Shown here: positions 50,381 to 61,675 of the stretch, in pieces | Layout of the letters: each line of letters starts with the position of its first letter | How positions within the stretch are numbered: the first letter of the stretch is position 1 | DNA from: Nematostella vectensis | Taxonomy: Eukaryota > Cnidaria > Anthozoa > Actiniaria > Edwardsiidae | Assembly (NCBI RefSeq): GCF_932526225.1 | Contig: NC_064037.1 | Span: 4,794,703 to 4,858,702 of the forward strand | Reading direction: 5' to 3' | DNA length: 64,000 bases | Position numbers and translations under genes: made by a program | Notes under the pieces: model-generated | What the model was told of the DNA's origin: nothing | Database searches by the model: none | Seen by the model: the letters and a program-made list of their open reading frames with translations, nothing else

Positions 50381-50795
50381 TTATCCGAAGGAGGTTCAAG
50401 TAATCTGAAGGAAGTTCGAGTTTTCGGAAGGAGGTTCGAGTTTTCCGAAAGACGATCGAATTATCTGGAGGTTCGGGTTATATCCGTAGGAAGTTCGGAT
50501 TTTCGGAAGGAAGTTCGAGTTATCGGAAGAAGGTTCGAGTTATATACGAAGGAAGTTCGAAATTTCGGAAGGTTCGAGTTTTTGGAAGGAGGTTCGAGTT
50601 ATTGGAAAGAGGTTCAAGTTATTGGAAAGAGGTTCGAGTTATCGAAAGGAGGTTCGAGTTATCGGAAGGAGGTTCGAGTAATTGGAAGGAAGTTAGAGTT
50701 ATCCAAAGGAGGTTCGAGTGATTGGAAGGTTATTTATCTGAAAGATGTTCAAGATATCTGAAGGAGGTTCGAGTTATCGGAAGGAGGTTTCAGTA
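50381..50795. repeat. ~20-bp minisatellite (GAGTTATCGGAAGGAGGTTC)
   Basis: About 20 imperfect copies of a 20-bp unit, with variants TTATTGGAAAG and TTTTCGGAAGG. It produces a 156-codon plus-strand frame at 50291-50761, which is a by-product of the repeat and not a gene. Confidence 0.93.
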
Positions 50796-51046
50796 ATCAA
50801 AAGTCAAATGTACTTGCATCTATTATCTATACCACCAGGGACGCACCTAAGGGGGTGTGCAGGGTGTGGCCAATTCCCCCTTGACCGCATAAAAGTGAAT
50901 CATTTCTTATAAATGGATTGTGAAATATTATTCCTTTTTCATATGATATCTAATGAGTACATCCCTTCTGCACATGACCACTGCCTAGAATTAGAAGAAA
51001 AAAAAAACTAACATCACTTTTAACCTATTCTGTCTTTTTTCTGCTT

Positions 51047-53618
51047 CTATGTGATTTCCATAAAGACAGAAATAAACCAATGTTTAAACCAGTAATAAAA
51101 ATCATTGCTAGTGTTGACAGAGCCAAATGAAATAATTGAATATTCTTTCAGTTTCATTAGTGCAAAATATGACACCCAAACAGTACTAAAAAATCTAAAC
51201 ACCACAAAAGTAAAAAACAATACAAAGCTGTTTAAAAGATACAGTTTCTGGTTCGGGTGGTAACCATGGAATATAAGAAGTCTTCTTGAGTGCAAGAACA
51301 CACTATTTACTTCAAACAACAGAGAGAACACATCAAACCCAAAATACTTCTGGGAAGCTACAGCTAACGACAAGGCCTGCACACCTGTAGGATGAAAGAA
51401 ATTACGATAATCAAGGGGTTAAGAGAGCAGATTTTTGGAAGAAAAAAAGGATGTTTGAAAAAAAAATTTTCATGATAATTTGCAAAAGATGGGCAGGTTA
51501 CTGTTGCTAGACACAAAGGTTTTTCCTGAAGCATGCTTGGAGGAATTGTGGCCAGCAAAGCTGCATAAGCACAAGGTTTTGGATATATATGTGAATCAAA
51601 CTACTTAATATTTTATTATTTAAAAAAATTAATACCAAAAAATTATTTGTTATTCAGACATACAAATAAAAAAATGCTGGTTTTGGTTGCGGTGCATAGT
51701 CTCCTATGCAGTCAGTTTGACTGCTGTCCAGCAATACGCTAAGCTCTGTGACAACCTGATTTTTCCAAGCTGAGCATTCCTTTTCATTTTCAGAAGATGC
51801 ATTTGTTTCACCAAGCAGCAAAAAATGTTACCCTCTACCAATTATATTCCCTAAAATTTGACAGCTTTGTTTGATTCAAGCTCTAAATCACATTTTCATT
51901 ATTTTAAACCATGCAAAGGGAATTTGTGAAAGAATGCTGCAAAATAACAAATACTTTGTGAGCAAAAAAAGAGTGAATTGTGTTGCACTAGTCCAAAAAA
52001 TTTGTCCTAAGCATTATAATGGCTACTCAAAAAGGCATAAGTGAACTAAACACAGTGACTGTAGTCTCATTTTTATACTACAAGTCAAACCACAGACACA
52101 GGACAATACCAATGGTCTATCTTACCACTATGTGGTGCACCAGAAGAGAGAGAAGTTGTTTAAAGCCCTATCCAAGAGGTCATGCCAGAAATAACCAGCA
52201 GAAAAGCATGTCAAGTAGTATGAGAACCATGTCCAGGTAGAAATGAGGTCAGATATTATGGCTGGCTCACTGAGAAAGCTGAAAAACACAAAGATTGGAC
52301 ATGATCAATGACAGGCACAAAGCCCATGAAGTAGGGGTGGGGAGGGGGGGGCTATGACAATACAGCTTGAATAGCAAGCACAAGATGATAATGGGTGTGT
52401 ACACACCCAAAGGTGATGATGGGTAAGTACACCCTAAAAATAGGGGTGCTTGACACAAGTCTGCCATGTCAAACAAATACCTACCTACGTCCCGTCTATG
52501 TATAAATGTTAGTTGCCTCAAAGTAACTTTTGTCTCCGTTTGGATGAGGATTATGGTAAAATTGTGAATAAAGATTTGTTGATGGCAGTGTCTTAACAGG
52601 GGTGGTAAGGGTTATTTTTGTGATCTGTGAACAGCCTTGTTTGTTTATTGTAAATCGAGAAAAGGACAAATTGATAACCGTGATCTGTGATTGCTACCTT
52701 CGCTGTGATTCGTGAATGGCACAATTTGATCAGCTTAAATTTTGATCTACCCTATTTAAAAATTGTGACTTCCAAGTAAAGATTGATACTTGTCGTCAGT
52801 TTATCAGTTTATCATGAAACGTGATTTCCAATTTTTGAAACTAGTCAAACGTGCAGGGATCCACCTTACCAACCCTGTCTTAAGGACCCCAACAAAATTC
52901 TTGAAAAACTGAAAATGTATTTCCAGTGCTACCTCTTAGTGTTAAAAATTGCTTCGACCACACTCACCAGAAGTGCTGACGATCACCCTGTTTGTTTTTA
53001 TAGGACCCCCTAAGGGAATCAATTTACTAAGCATAATAAACAAGTCACAAGGCAATTTTGTGAACAACTAACTGCTTCAAAACAAACTAAACAAAACTGC
53101 TAGCTGTGCAGGATAAGAGGTCACTGACATTCAAAAGACATGCACAATCTCAATTTCAGGGGCGTAGCCAGGGGGTGGCCTGGGGGCTCGCTTCTAGCAG
53201 CCAAAAATACAATAAATGCATCTAAAATACCGGAGAAAATGCCTTGAAAGTCCCTTTTGGGCCCTCTCCTGTTAAAAATACTGGCTACGCCGCTGAAGTT
53301 TAAGTGTTTTCAAAAGACAAACATATTTTCCTCAGTATAATGAGCAATTTCAACAAATTTGCATCTCAAAGCTCCCCTTGCTCGAGAAACCCATATAATG
53401 AAAAAAAAAAGGAAGAAATTTACATAAGTTAAAGTTACTCCACGAAGCAAGGGCTAGACAAGCTGATATCATAGAATGGAGGAAGGAGAGGGATGTGTTG
53501 TAGTACAGCCACTTCTTGCTGGAAGACCAACAAATACGGGTAGGATGTAACTGATCCCTCTAAACAACGCAAAAGATCCTAAAATCCAGCCAAAGCCAGA
53601 ATACAAATCTTCCGCCAT
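51047..53618 (-). pseudogene. TLC-domain (TRAM/LAG1/CLN8) multipass membrane protein with apparent frameshifts
   Basis: Three exons on the minus strand are recognisable. First, 53439-53618: ATG at 53618, MAEDLYSGFGWILGSFALF, then in a different frame KKWLYYNTSLSFLHSMISAC. Second, 52126-52278: LSEPAIISDLISTWTWFSYY ... AGYFWHDLLDRAL, then after a frame change LLSLLVHHIV. Third, 51047-51376: ALSLAVASQKYFGFDVFSLL, EVNSVFLHSRRLL, KLYLLNSFVLFFTFVVFRFF, ending MEIT. The order HS in the early helix, GYFxxDLLD, LLxHHxV and E(I/V)NSxFLHxR is the TLC-domain signature found in lipid-modifying and lipid-trafficking membrane proteins. One-base shifts occur near 53520 and in a CT run near 52150, and the phase between exons one and two does not match. 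It is therefore a pseudogene, contains indel errors, or has an unresolved exon. It is head-to-head with EMG1. Confidence 0.6.
53157..53295. mobile_element. 139-bp MITE with CAGGGGCGTAGCCAG termini
   Basis: The left end CAGGGGCGTAGCCAGG and right end CTGGCTACGCCGCTG are inverted repeats. The interior contains TTTTTGGCTGCTAGAAG (minus sense) and TAACAGGAGAGGG. No clear target duplication. A relative in opposite orientation lies at 58891-59035. The style of the ends is hAT-like, by inference. Confidence 0.75.
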
Positions 53619-53723
53619 GTTTGAGCTCATTGACATTCGGTTTCCCTGTGTATCCGAAAAAGCTTCGTCACGGGTTGCCTTTACGTATCCCGTGATGCTT
53701 TTTACTGCTTATTTTTTTTTTAA
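53619..53723. promoter_or_regulatory. likely bidirectional promoter between the TLC gene and EMG1
   Basis: Only 105 bp separate the divergent start codons at 53618 (minus) and 53724 (plus), so both 5' UTRs and the core promoters must lie here or within the neighbouring exons. No TATA box is evident; a T-run (53711-53721) directly precedes the EMG1 ATG. The function is inferred from geometry. Confidence 0.5.
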
Positions 53724-56700
53724 ATGGCGTCCCAACAATCAGAAGAAGATTATGAGCGCCCCAAAAAAATCCCTAAAACACTAAAGGAAAAAGATTCTGG
53801 CAGACGATTGATTGTTATTCTGGAAAAATCGTCGCTGGAGGCAGTGAAAGTAAGCTATTTTAATGGGTTGGTGGACCTGATTATATTTTTCAGGGTTTTG
53901 TCCCCGGTATCTCTGTGCACGTGGGTTTTGTCACAGGCAAACCAAACAGAAGTGTTCGTGTATCGAATATTATCTTTAATTTGTGTACCGAACTGTTAAG
54001 AATCGCGGCTTAAATGAAACCAGATCAATCTATGACAACAACTTCAATAAATTGGCTTTATTACAAATATATTCAGTACATCTGTAAATTAAAGATAATC
54101 TTTGATACACGAACATTGTTTGCTCTTGATTATTCTCATCCTGTTTGTTGCCTCTGTTGCAGAATGGTAAAAATTTTGAGTTGCTTAACTGTGATCAGCA
54201 CAAAACTATCCTAAAGAAGAATAAGAGAGATATTTCATCTGCAAGGCCAGATATTACTCACCAGGTAAATAAATAACAAGAAGCTGCAGTAACGTTTCTA
54301 CAACAGCCTTGGATCATCATAGCATCATAAGACATCATGAAAACCAAACAGCCGCCCTCCCTGTTTTCTTTGAGTGACAGGCCTCGGTCATTCCTTGTAA
54401 ATGCTTGTTTTAGTGCCGAGCTTTCAATAAACGGCCTGTTTTGAATTAGCGCTAAAGCTTAACAGTGACCCACTTCTCATGATTACAATAATGCAATGCA
54501 AAGATACAGTATCATAGTTTAAAAATTACAACTTATTATGACTGATACATATAAGGTTATATATATGATTATTAAATAGCAAATTTTATATGGGGCAGAG
54601 TTACCAAGCTATTAGTGATATTGAGTGGAGCGGTTGTCATCTGGGGCGGGGTCATTGGATACCCTTCAAATAGGTGCTCAGCAACCCCACCCAAAAGATG
54701 TAAGGATAAGTGAATGCAAGGCAGACAGAGTAGACATCTTTTTTCACTATATAATTTTATTTTCACTATGTCATTCACTCAAATCTGTAAGAGCTTGTGC
54801 CAAGAGACAGCATAGAATCTAGAGATTTTAAAAAAAATGTGAAAACTATGGTCACTAAGTCAAAAGTACCTAAAAGAAATGGTTTCCCACCAACCCACCA
54901 TCTAACCAATTCTAACTCTTATCCTTCTATACAAATTGCTACTTTTTATGAAGCCAGTGCAGCTCTTTCATACAGTATAGACAACTGGTTCTTGCTTTAA
55001 AAGAAGCCAACAAGATACCAAACAAAGTGTTTTTTGTTGTTTATCTTTTTTTTGTTAAAGTTGTCTCTTTGTTTCTAGTGCCTACTGATGCTTTTAGACA
55101 GTCCCCTGAACAAAGCAGGTCTTCTTCAAGTCTATATTCACACTGAACGAAATGTACTTATAGAAATTAACCCCCACACACGCATTCCAAGGACATTCGA
55201 CCGCTTCTGTGGCCTAATGGGTAAGATATTAAATTAGCTTAGCTGTGTGTTAGAACAACAAATAAACTTCAAACCTCAACCCAGTCATTGATGAAACCAG
55301 CTTCATAATTCAGGGCTGAAATTTTACACCTACTAGTTTCATAATTTTAGTTGTATTTTTTAATGTTTTAGTTTAACAAAGTTGTATTTTTTTAATGTTT
55401 TAGTTGAACAAAAATCTTTTGGAAGACCAAAACAATTTTTTTCTGGAACTCTTGAATATAAGACATTAGTATATAAAACTCGGGAACATCACAGGAACAA
55501 GTGATTTGATTGGTTGAGAAACTCGGATAAAATGCAATGTATACACCTCCTAGAAAGTGGATATTTTCTTGCACCCCGAAATCAAGAAAAATAGCAGGTG
55601 TAACAGCCAATTTGCAGGTGTTTCCGAAAAGAAAATAAAAAGCTTGTTTTATATCCTTAAACAATTTTACCATTTCCGTGGATGGTGGCTTTAAAAATAT
55701 CTATACCTTGAGCCTTTGGCTCTCAGTAGATATTTTGCCACTATCCACCTCAATGGAAATGGTAAATTGTTTATTATTCCAGGCTTTATTTAGCTGGATT
55801 TTAATTTAATAATGTCATCATTCAAACCTTACATACATTATTTAAATTAAATACCTAATATCGAAGTTTTAATACCTTTCAGTCCAGCTTCTTCATAAGC
55901 TGAGTATACACGCATCTGACGGACCCCAGAAACTGTTAAAGGTAACTTGAATGACTATGCTTTCATTTGTGTGGTCACCATATCAAAGCGGAAAACTCTA
56001 ACCATGAAACTTTTAAGTTCCATGGAAGTGTGACAATAGCAATGAATGGTGAACACTAGTGACATAAGGACGTAGACATGAGCATTCTTATGTTTGTATG
56101 TTAAGCCCAACATGTCTACATTGTCTTTATGTTGAACCATTCACACTTCAACATACGAACATACTGTAAGAGTGTGCCTGGCTACCATATGTACCTTTTG
56201 TTGTTATGTCACTAGTTTGCACCAGACATAAGGGAATCAACCTTTATTCTGAAGCTTTGTACATATGGATATTTTCCAATGAAACTCATGCACTATAAGT
56301 CTTTTTTTAATTGTGATCTTTTGCAGGTCATCAAGAATCCTGTAACAGATCATTTACCTACAGGATGCAAAAAAATTGGTACAGATTTGTTGTTTGTGGC
56401 TTGTATTTTTTTAGTTAAATTTGTTTCCATCACTCAGGGATGTCAACTTTCCCAGCTATTCCAGGAATGTTTGAGATATTATTTCCTCCAGTTTCCAATA
56501 TGGTGTGTTAACAGATTTTTCAAGACGAAGACTTCATGTCCATGAATGTCCATGATAATACTGTTTTCTTATTTGAGTCACTTTAATGCATGTACAGTAT
56601 GAAAAAAAACTATTAATAAATGATTGATTGTTGATATGATTGATTATGGCTGGTCATAAAGGAAAATGATAGTCTTTTAGGACTTGGTAATAAATATGAA

Positions 56701-59335
56701 CATGTGTCTTTGTTTGCAGACCAATTATATCTTGGAATTCCCATTAAGGAGATTCGATACAGTTTCCCGAATCTCCAACCATCCTGTGAATCACAACTCG
56801 TATCTTCTGCTACATGGAACGGATCATCAAACTATTTGGCCATGCCATGTACATAGGGATGAACTTTATAAAATAGGTAACATGTGTTTACATTGGTGTT
56901 TCTATTGCAACAGAACGGCGAACCCATTAAATCCACTATTCGCGTTGTGCTGTTTGCTACCGGGAAGTTTTTAATAAATAAGCTTTCAGTGACTGAAAAT
57001 AAAAATTCCTCAATTTCTCGAAATTCCTCTTATAGATTTTAATTAAGTCTTTCATTGCCAAAACGCCCTGAGACGCCTGTAAAATATAGGCCCAACTCCA
57101 AAACGTCGGAAATGCAAACTAAACATCACCAGACCCGGATACTCATAGATTCCTCCAAGGCATAGACGACCTTCAAAAGCGCATCCTAGCAATGTAATAG
57201 AATTGACTCTTTTGTCAAAATATCAACCTTGATTTCTGACCAGTTCATAAACAAATGCTTAAACTTAGAAACATTTCTTACCAAAAAAGACACAAAATTC
57301 CGAACTACAAATAGAGACAACCAAACACCTCACAAATAGATACCTTTATTGCGCTCCGTCAGGTCCCATTTTACTGCAATCAGTCTCAATAATCAAAGCT
57401 AGAACCTCCATTAGAAGCTAGTCACCATGTTTAGCCTATTTTGCATGCCTGCACTGCATCATGGGAGTCTTGGAAACACCTTGACAGACAGGCGGGCAAT
57501 CTCCTCCCCCAGAATCAACATTTTTTTTTATAAGTCTCTTTGCCCCGAAGCCAAACAAAACATTTCCAGGTCCAAGGAACCCAGAATAAGCCTATAAACA
57601 ATTTTAGAATAAGGTTGGGTAACAAAGATGGCCCACATTGGAGAGTATGAGGCCATTCACCAGAAAATTCCTTACTCACTTGGTGAAGCCCAGACAAGGA
57701 ATTATCCCATTGAATCAACCTCAGCGTGCAAAAATCCATAAGCACAGCATTAATTATGCCCCAATAGACTTTATGATGTCCTAAGGCACTCTCCAGATGT
57801 GAAAAAGCTGTAATTTTTAAGCAAATTACAAGCAAAACTGTTGTAAGCAACAGGCTGTAGCAGTGCCGTCGCTAGAAAGAAAAGGCATTGCAGTGCATTG
57901 TTGTCAACTTCAAGGGATACCGTCTTGGGTCTGTGGTAGCTTAGCTTAACTGATAGTGTTGGACTTAAGATAGGGGGGGAGGTTTTTGTTTTCAGTCTGT
58001 TTTTCTTACAATTTTGCTCAAAAGTACCCAGGAGTGAAAGGGTTTAACTTCCTCTAAGTGTCGTCCTAGGTCTGATGTACAATATCCTATAGCTTATTTG
58101 TTAAAAATTTCCCTGTAGTGAACAGCTCTTCACGAATAGTGGATTTAATGGGTTCGCCGTTCCGATGCCATAGAAACAGCAATGAAAGCAAATGTTACAT
58201 TTTCATAAAGTTCATTCCTAGCTACATGGCATGGCCAAATAGTTTGATGATCCGATCCCTGTAGCAGAAGATACAAGTTGTGATTGACAGGATGGTTGGG
58301 CATTCGGGACACTATATCGAATCTCCTTAAATGTAACACTTTTTTTCAGGAACTTCTTGCCATGTTGAAAAACTTGTTAATGTGCGAGACATGGTGCCAT
58401 CAGATGAACCTATTGTGTTTGTGGTTGGTGCAATGGCTCATGGATCTGTGAGTTGTACTTTAAATATTTTTTATCACTAACCTGGTTCAAAGCCAATCCA
58501 TTTTAGATAATGGTTCAGTGACAATATAGATTATTCTGCATTCATGTCCCAGTCCCAATTGCAAGATTGCTGGCATTTGCACAGTTCTCAAAAGCTCAAG
58601 ACTTATTAAAAACAAGGTGGTGGAAGCACCTGACTCGTTGCCCGAAAAACTCAAGAGCTAATGTATGCAAGCAGACTGCAGCCCCAAAATAGTAAATGTT
58701 TATGTTTTTTTCACCCATTGGAAACCTCATTGACAAATTTAATGATACCCTCTAAAAATGCACAAAATAACTCAAAGATTTTCTTTACAAAGCTAGATCC
58801 AAATGTTATATTGTCAACCTATCTTTTCAAAATTGAGTTCAGTATTGCTTTGGCTAGGCAAACCTGTAAATGGGATTAGGGGAGGTTTGACAGTGACATA
58901 GCCAGGATTTTAACAGGAGGGGTCGAAAGAGGCCCCTATTAGATATTTTCTCCTGTACTTTATGTAATGTCTCATACATTAACTGTATTTTGGCTGCTGA
59001 AAGGGGACCCCTCCCCCTGGTTACCCCCCTGACTGACTGCTAAACATGGCTACAGTTGTCCCTTTCCCTCCATGTAAAAAAAGTATCAAACGCATGTCCT
59101 CACTTTTTGTGCCCACTGCGTTGGTTGTGCCCCAAGGTGTATGCAAGGGGGGGGGGGGGGGTAGTAGCATCCTCTAGTTGTACCGTTTAGCATCAGCAAA
59201 TTTTGATTTTTGTGTCCATAGGTCTCTCCAGAGTACATAGAAGACACAGTGGCTATAAGCCAATATCCACTCTCAGCGGCTCTTGTGTGTGCCAAGATAT
59301 GTACAGCATTTGAGGAGGTCTGGGGAGTAGTGTGA
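53724..59335 (+). CDS. EMG1: ribosomal RNA small subunit methyltransferase EMG1/NEP1
   Basis: A SPOUT-class enzyme that N1-methylates a hypermodified pseudouridine of 18S rRNA and is needed for 40S ribosome assembly in the nucleolus. Seven exons join in frame to 230 aa (human 244): 53724-53849, 54163-54264, 55079-55220, 55883-55941, 56327-56378, 58350-58447, 59222-59335. Motifs: [35 protein letters not shown] (about 69-76), [18 protein letters not shown] (81-98), [17 protein letters not shown] (107-123), the SAM-site segment FVVGAMAHG, and the C-terminal [20 protein letters not shown]. All splice sites are GT-AG with matching phases. The N-terminal extension ([20 protein letters not shown]) is basic and short. 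Polyadenylation signals follow at 59387 and 59415. Intron 5 is unusually long because of inserted repeats. Confidence 0.97.
56742..58331. repeat. long inverted repeat (foldback) in EMG1 intron 5
   Basis: About 250 bp at 56742-56989 (starting CCATTAAGGAGATTCGAT) is repeated in inverse orientation at 58090-58331 (ending ATCGAATCTCCTTAA). The arms share long matches such as CAAACTATTTGGCCATGCCATG and the segment around GGCGAACCCATTAAATCC. The spacer contains the piggyBac-type element. The right arm ends about 18 bp before exon 6. Both arms keep an open reading frame over most of their length, but no known protein was recognised. Confidence 0.88.
57047..58044. mobile_element. piggyBac-type non-autonomous element, ~1 kb, in EMG1 intron 5
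   Basis: The right end reads GTACCCAGGAGTGAAAGGG followed by TTTAA; the left end reads TTAA then GTCTTTCATTGCCAAAACGC, so the terminal CCC has decayed there. The outer ~150 bp on each side match the two halves of the 446-bp copy at 61676-62121 in opposite orientation. TTAA borders and CCC/GGG termini point to a piggyBac-type element. No transposase is present. Confidence 0.75.
58891..59035. mobile_element. second copy of the CGTAGCCAG-type MITE, opposite orientation
   Basis: It starts CAGTGACATAGCCAGGATTT and ends CCCCTGGTTACCCCCCTGAC. Interior motifs TTTTAACAGGAGGGG, ATTTTCTCC and TTTTGGCTGCTGAAA match the complement of the MITE at 53157-53295. It lies in EMG1 intron 6. Confidence 0.75.
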
Positions 59336-59589
59336 TATGCCAATTTTTACATTAGATTTACTGAATGCTGTAAATAGATACTTTGCAATAAACACTCATG
59401 TATGATCCAGTTTGAATAAAACAGTTGATAAAATGTTTGCTAAGAGATAGTATGAGACCCCCTAGTGATAGAAGAATTGGAAGAATCTTTGAACACCCTT
59501 AAGGAGTAGCGTTTAGGGAAAGTTCATTTATTATCCTGAGAGGGGGGGGAGGGAGGAGGCGTGAGGATTTTGATAAAAGTGAGGTTAGT

Positions 59590-59827
59590 TAATAGGAGGG
59601 GGAGGAATTGGCTGAATTCAGAAAAAGTGAAGTGATTCAATTTCTCAAAGATGCAACTAACTCCAGGTTGCAACCTGATAATGGTTGACGCTATAGATGA
59701 CGAAAAGAAGCAGAAAAGCCTTTTCGATCTTCTTGCAAGAAAAGCGCAGCAAAAGAAAATATAAAAGAAAGAGAGTGAGGAAGACAACGAATCAGATATG
59801 AGCGTTGATTTTGAAGACGTAGAATGA
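59590..59827 (+). pseudogene. decayed ORF downstream of EMG1, unrecognised
   Basis: One frame reads EFRKSEVIQFLKDATNSRLQ to a stop near 59687. The next frame continues IDDEKKQKSLFDLLARKAQQ, then an internal stop, then KKESEEDNESDMSVDFEDVE and a stop. The acidic Ser/Glu/Asp end is typical of a protein C-terminus and the composition is protein-like, but there are one frame change and one stop. The source gene is not known to me; it may be a transposon protein tail. Confidence 0.35.
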
Positions 59828-60374
59828 GCGCTTATAGCATTAAAACGTTTTGTTTATATTTTTGATATGGAACATAAGTACTTTATAATATTATATAGCG
59901 GAAACCATGAAAAAATGTATATAGGGTGTATACAGGTTTGCATTGCATAGATAAAACGTGGTTTAATACGTATCCTGGACTCCTGGATTGTGCATGCTAA
60001 ATAACTGCCACCAAACCGAGACAAGTTAAACCAAGAAGTCTGATTTGACCCTTCGTCAAATTATATAGTGGAGATAACTGTTACGTGTTGTGTTCAATAG
60101 TTTATTCCCAAAGAAAGAGATCAGATCTACATGGGAGTAGGTAATATGATACAGTATCATTGAGCTGTCAATCATCTAAATATAGCGCTAAGAACAATCA
60201 GTAAAGTAATCATGCAACAATAACACCCAATAGAATCAGTGATCCCCCTTTTAAAATCCAAACACTTTCGACGCCCCCCTTTAGACCTCTGAAATCTCTT
60301 GAGGCTCCCCCCACAGTATCTTTATCCCCCCCCCCCATTCTTTGGGATAATAAATTAACTTTCCCTTGGTAGAA

Positions 60375-61067
60375 TTTTGTCTTCGAGCCCTCCCGCTATA
60401 GTAGTGTTTCTCCTATGATCAACTCACTAGGATGGGAATCCTTGGAACAACGTAGGCAATTAAATCAAGCACATATGTTCTATAAAATCTACAATGGCCT
60501 TGTTGGTATATCTTTTCCACCCGAAGTAACACCTATCACAAGAGTCTCAAGACAACCCAACTGCGCGCCCTTCCATCAACTTGTAACATTGAATGACACT
60601 TATAAATATTCATTTTACCCAAGAACTATAAGAACTTGGAACAGTATAAATTTATCTACAATCCCAGATTCGTTAGCTAAGTTCAAGGACAGTTTATTAT
60701 TAAAAGTCCAAACCAATTAATAATACCTATTGATATATATATGCATGAAAAGATATATTTATTTTTATTTAACATTTACATTAACAATTAACATATTTTT
60801 TACTAGTTTCTGGTCTTTAGAGTGCATGCCATGGATGCATGGAGCGGCTGCCAAACTAGCGGGAGTTGGCTCAAGGGTGAGGCAAAGATTCTTTGTTTCG
60901 CGCTTGGGTTGATTCTTGTTGGTTGGCTGTTTCATGCATTTATGGCATTCACTCTATTGATGATAATTTTAATTTCATGTATTTACATATTGTATTTTCT
61001 TTTTCAACTCCTAGTATAGTCTTAACTGTTTTTTAGGAGTATAACTATTAAAGATTAAAGATTAAAG
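60375..61067 (+). mobile_element. 5'-truncated LINE (CR1/L2-like), 3' end
   Basis: Sequence from about 60375 encodes the C-terminal end of a non-LTR retrotransposon reverse-transcriptase protein: SRYSSVSPMINSLGWESLEQ, then HMFYKIYNGLVGI, YKYSFYPRTIRTWNSI and a stop at 60718-60720. The spacing LGWxSLxxRR...FYKIxNxL...YSFxPRTIxxWN is the standard end of CR1/L2-type ORF2 proteins. A 3' UTR of about 330 bp ends in three copies of ATTAAAG (61047-61067), a short tandem tail of the kind these LINEs carry. Endonuclease and polymerase domains are missing, as in most 5'-truncated copies. Confidence 0.85.
60415..60720 (+). pseudogene. LINE ORF2 C-terminal fragment
   Basis: A 101-codon frame within the truncated LINE, covering only the last ~100 residues of the reverse-transcriptase protein. 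Its ATG is internal to the original ORF. No function is expected. Confidence 0.8.
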
Positions 61068-61249
61068 ATCCCCTCAACAAATGTTCCAAATCTTGCACGG
61101 TCTTTCTGTTGTCATTCGATCCAGGCCATCCAGCCGAGCGAGTTCTCAATGGCCGACTTCCTTCGTTAAAAATCTTCAATCTCGCCATTTTTGTCGCTAA
61201 AGTCGCATAAGCACATTAAGTTGTCACAAAGAAAATAGTCTAAACTTTT

Positions 61250-61357
61250 TCAACGGAAAATTTATTCGGTGAAAGCTACATCGACGTTGGAACGAGTAGC
61301 CCTTGTCTCTTTAGAATCGTGCGGTGGCTATATTATTCAAATCACCCTTCTACCCAG
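61250..61357 (+). other. possible 5' UTR exon of the gene at 63.58 kb
   Basis: Sequence ending CTACCCAG at 61357 is followed by GTAGGC, an acceptable splice donor. It lies upstream of the acceptor at 63576 on the same strand with no other gene between. It has no long open frame, so it would be non-coding. This is positional inference only. Confidence 0.2.
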
Positions 61358-61675
61358 GTAGGCATAACTTCATTTGCTTGCGCATTACAAATGTTTCCTA
61401 TCGCATTATTCACGGTAGAATACGGAAGTCGAAAAGGTCGTTCATATACTGAAATAATCTATACTAGATTTTCCTTGGGGTTTTCTTGTTGCTAAGAATT
61501 TTGATATGAACGAAATTCAACCTCCCGAAGCGGAATTTACATATTTGCACTAGAACATTAGCATATTTTTTATGTGTGTTTCATCAAAGCTATTTTCAAT
61601 GGTTACCATAAAAAAATAAACCAATCCATAAAAACTGCACAATGAATTGTTGTTACATAATCTTGCATCTTTTAA

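Larger units (their letters stand above)
45821..51046. other. upstream region of the coiled-coil gene and intergenic DNA
   Basis: About 5 kb without a firmly supported gene. TA and C-runs just below it (45310-45660) include an end-like sequence, CAGGCCCATACCCAAGATTT on the minus strand near 45660, similar in style to the CGTACCCAGG transposon ends at 29915. Two candidate 5' exons on the minus strand were considered (47778; also about 48320, MEKQCFDELAWGLKQENKYQ before a GTAAGA donor at 48255). Neither joins in phase to the first coding exon. The 20-bp array at 50.4-50.8 kb is the only clear repeat. Confidence 0.45.

Noticed and set aside
51364-51558. Minus-strand frame next to the TLC third exon
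   Set aside because: It belongs to the intron; joining at the GTGTGCAG acceptor (exon from 51376) keeps the TLC frame directly after LLVHHIV.
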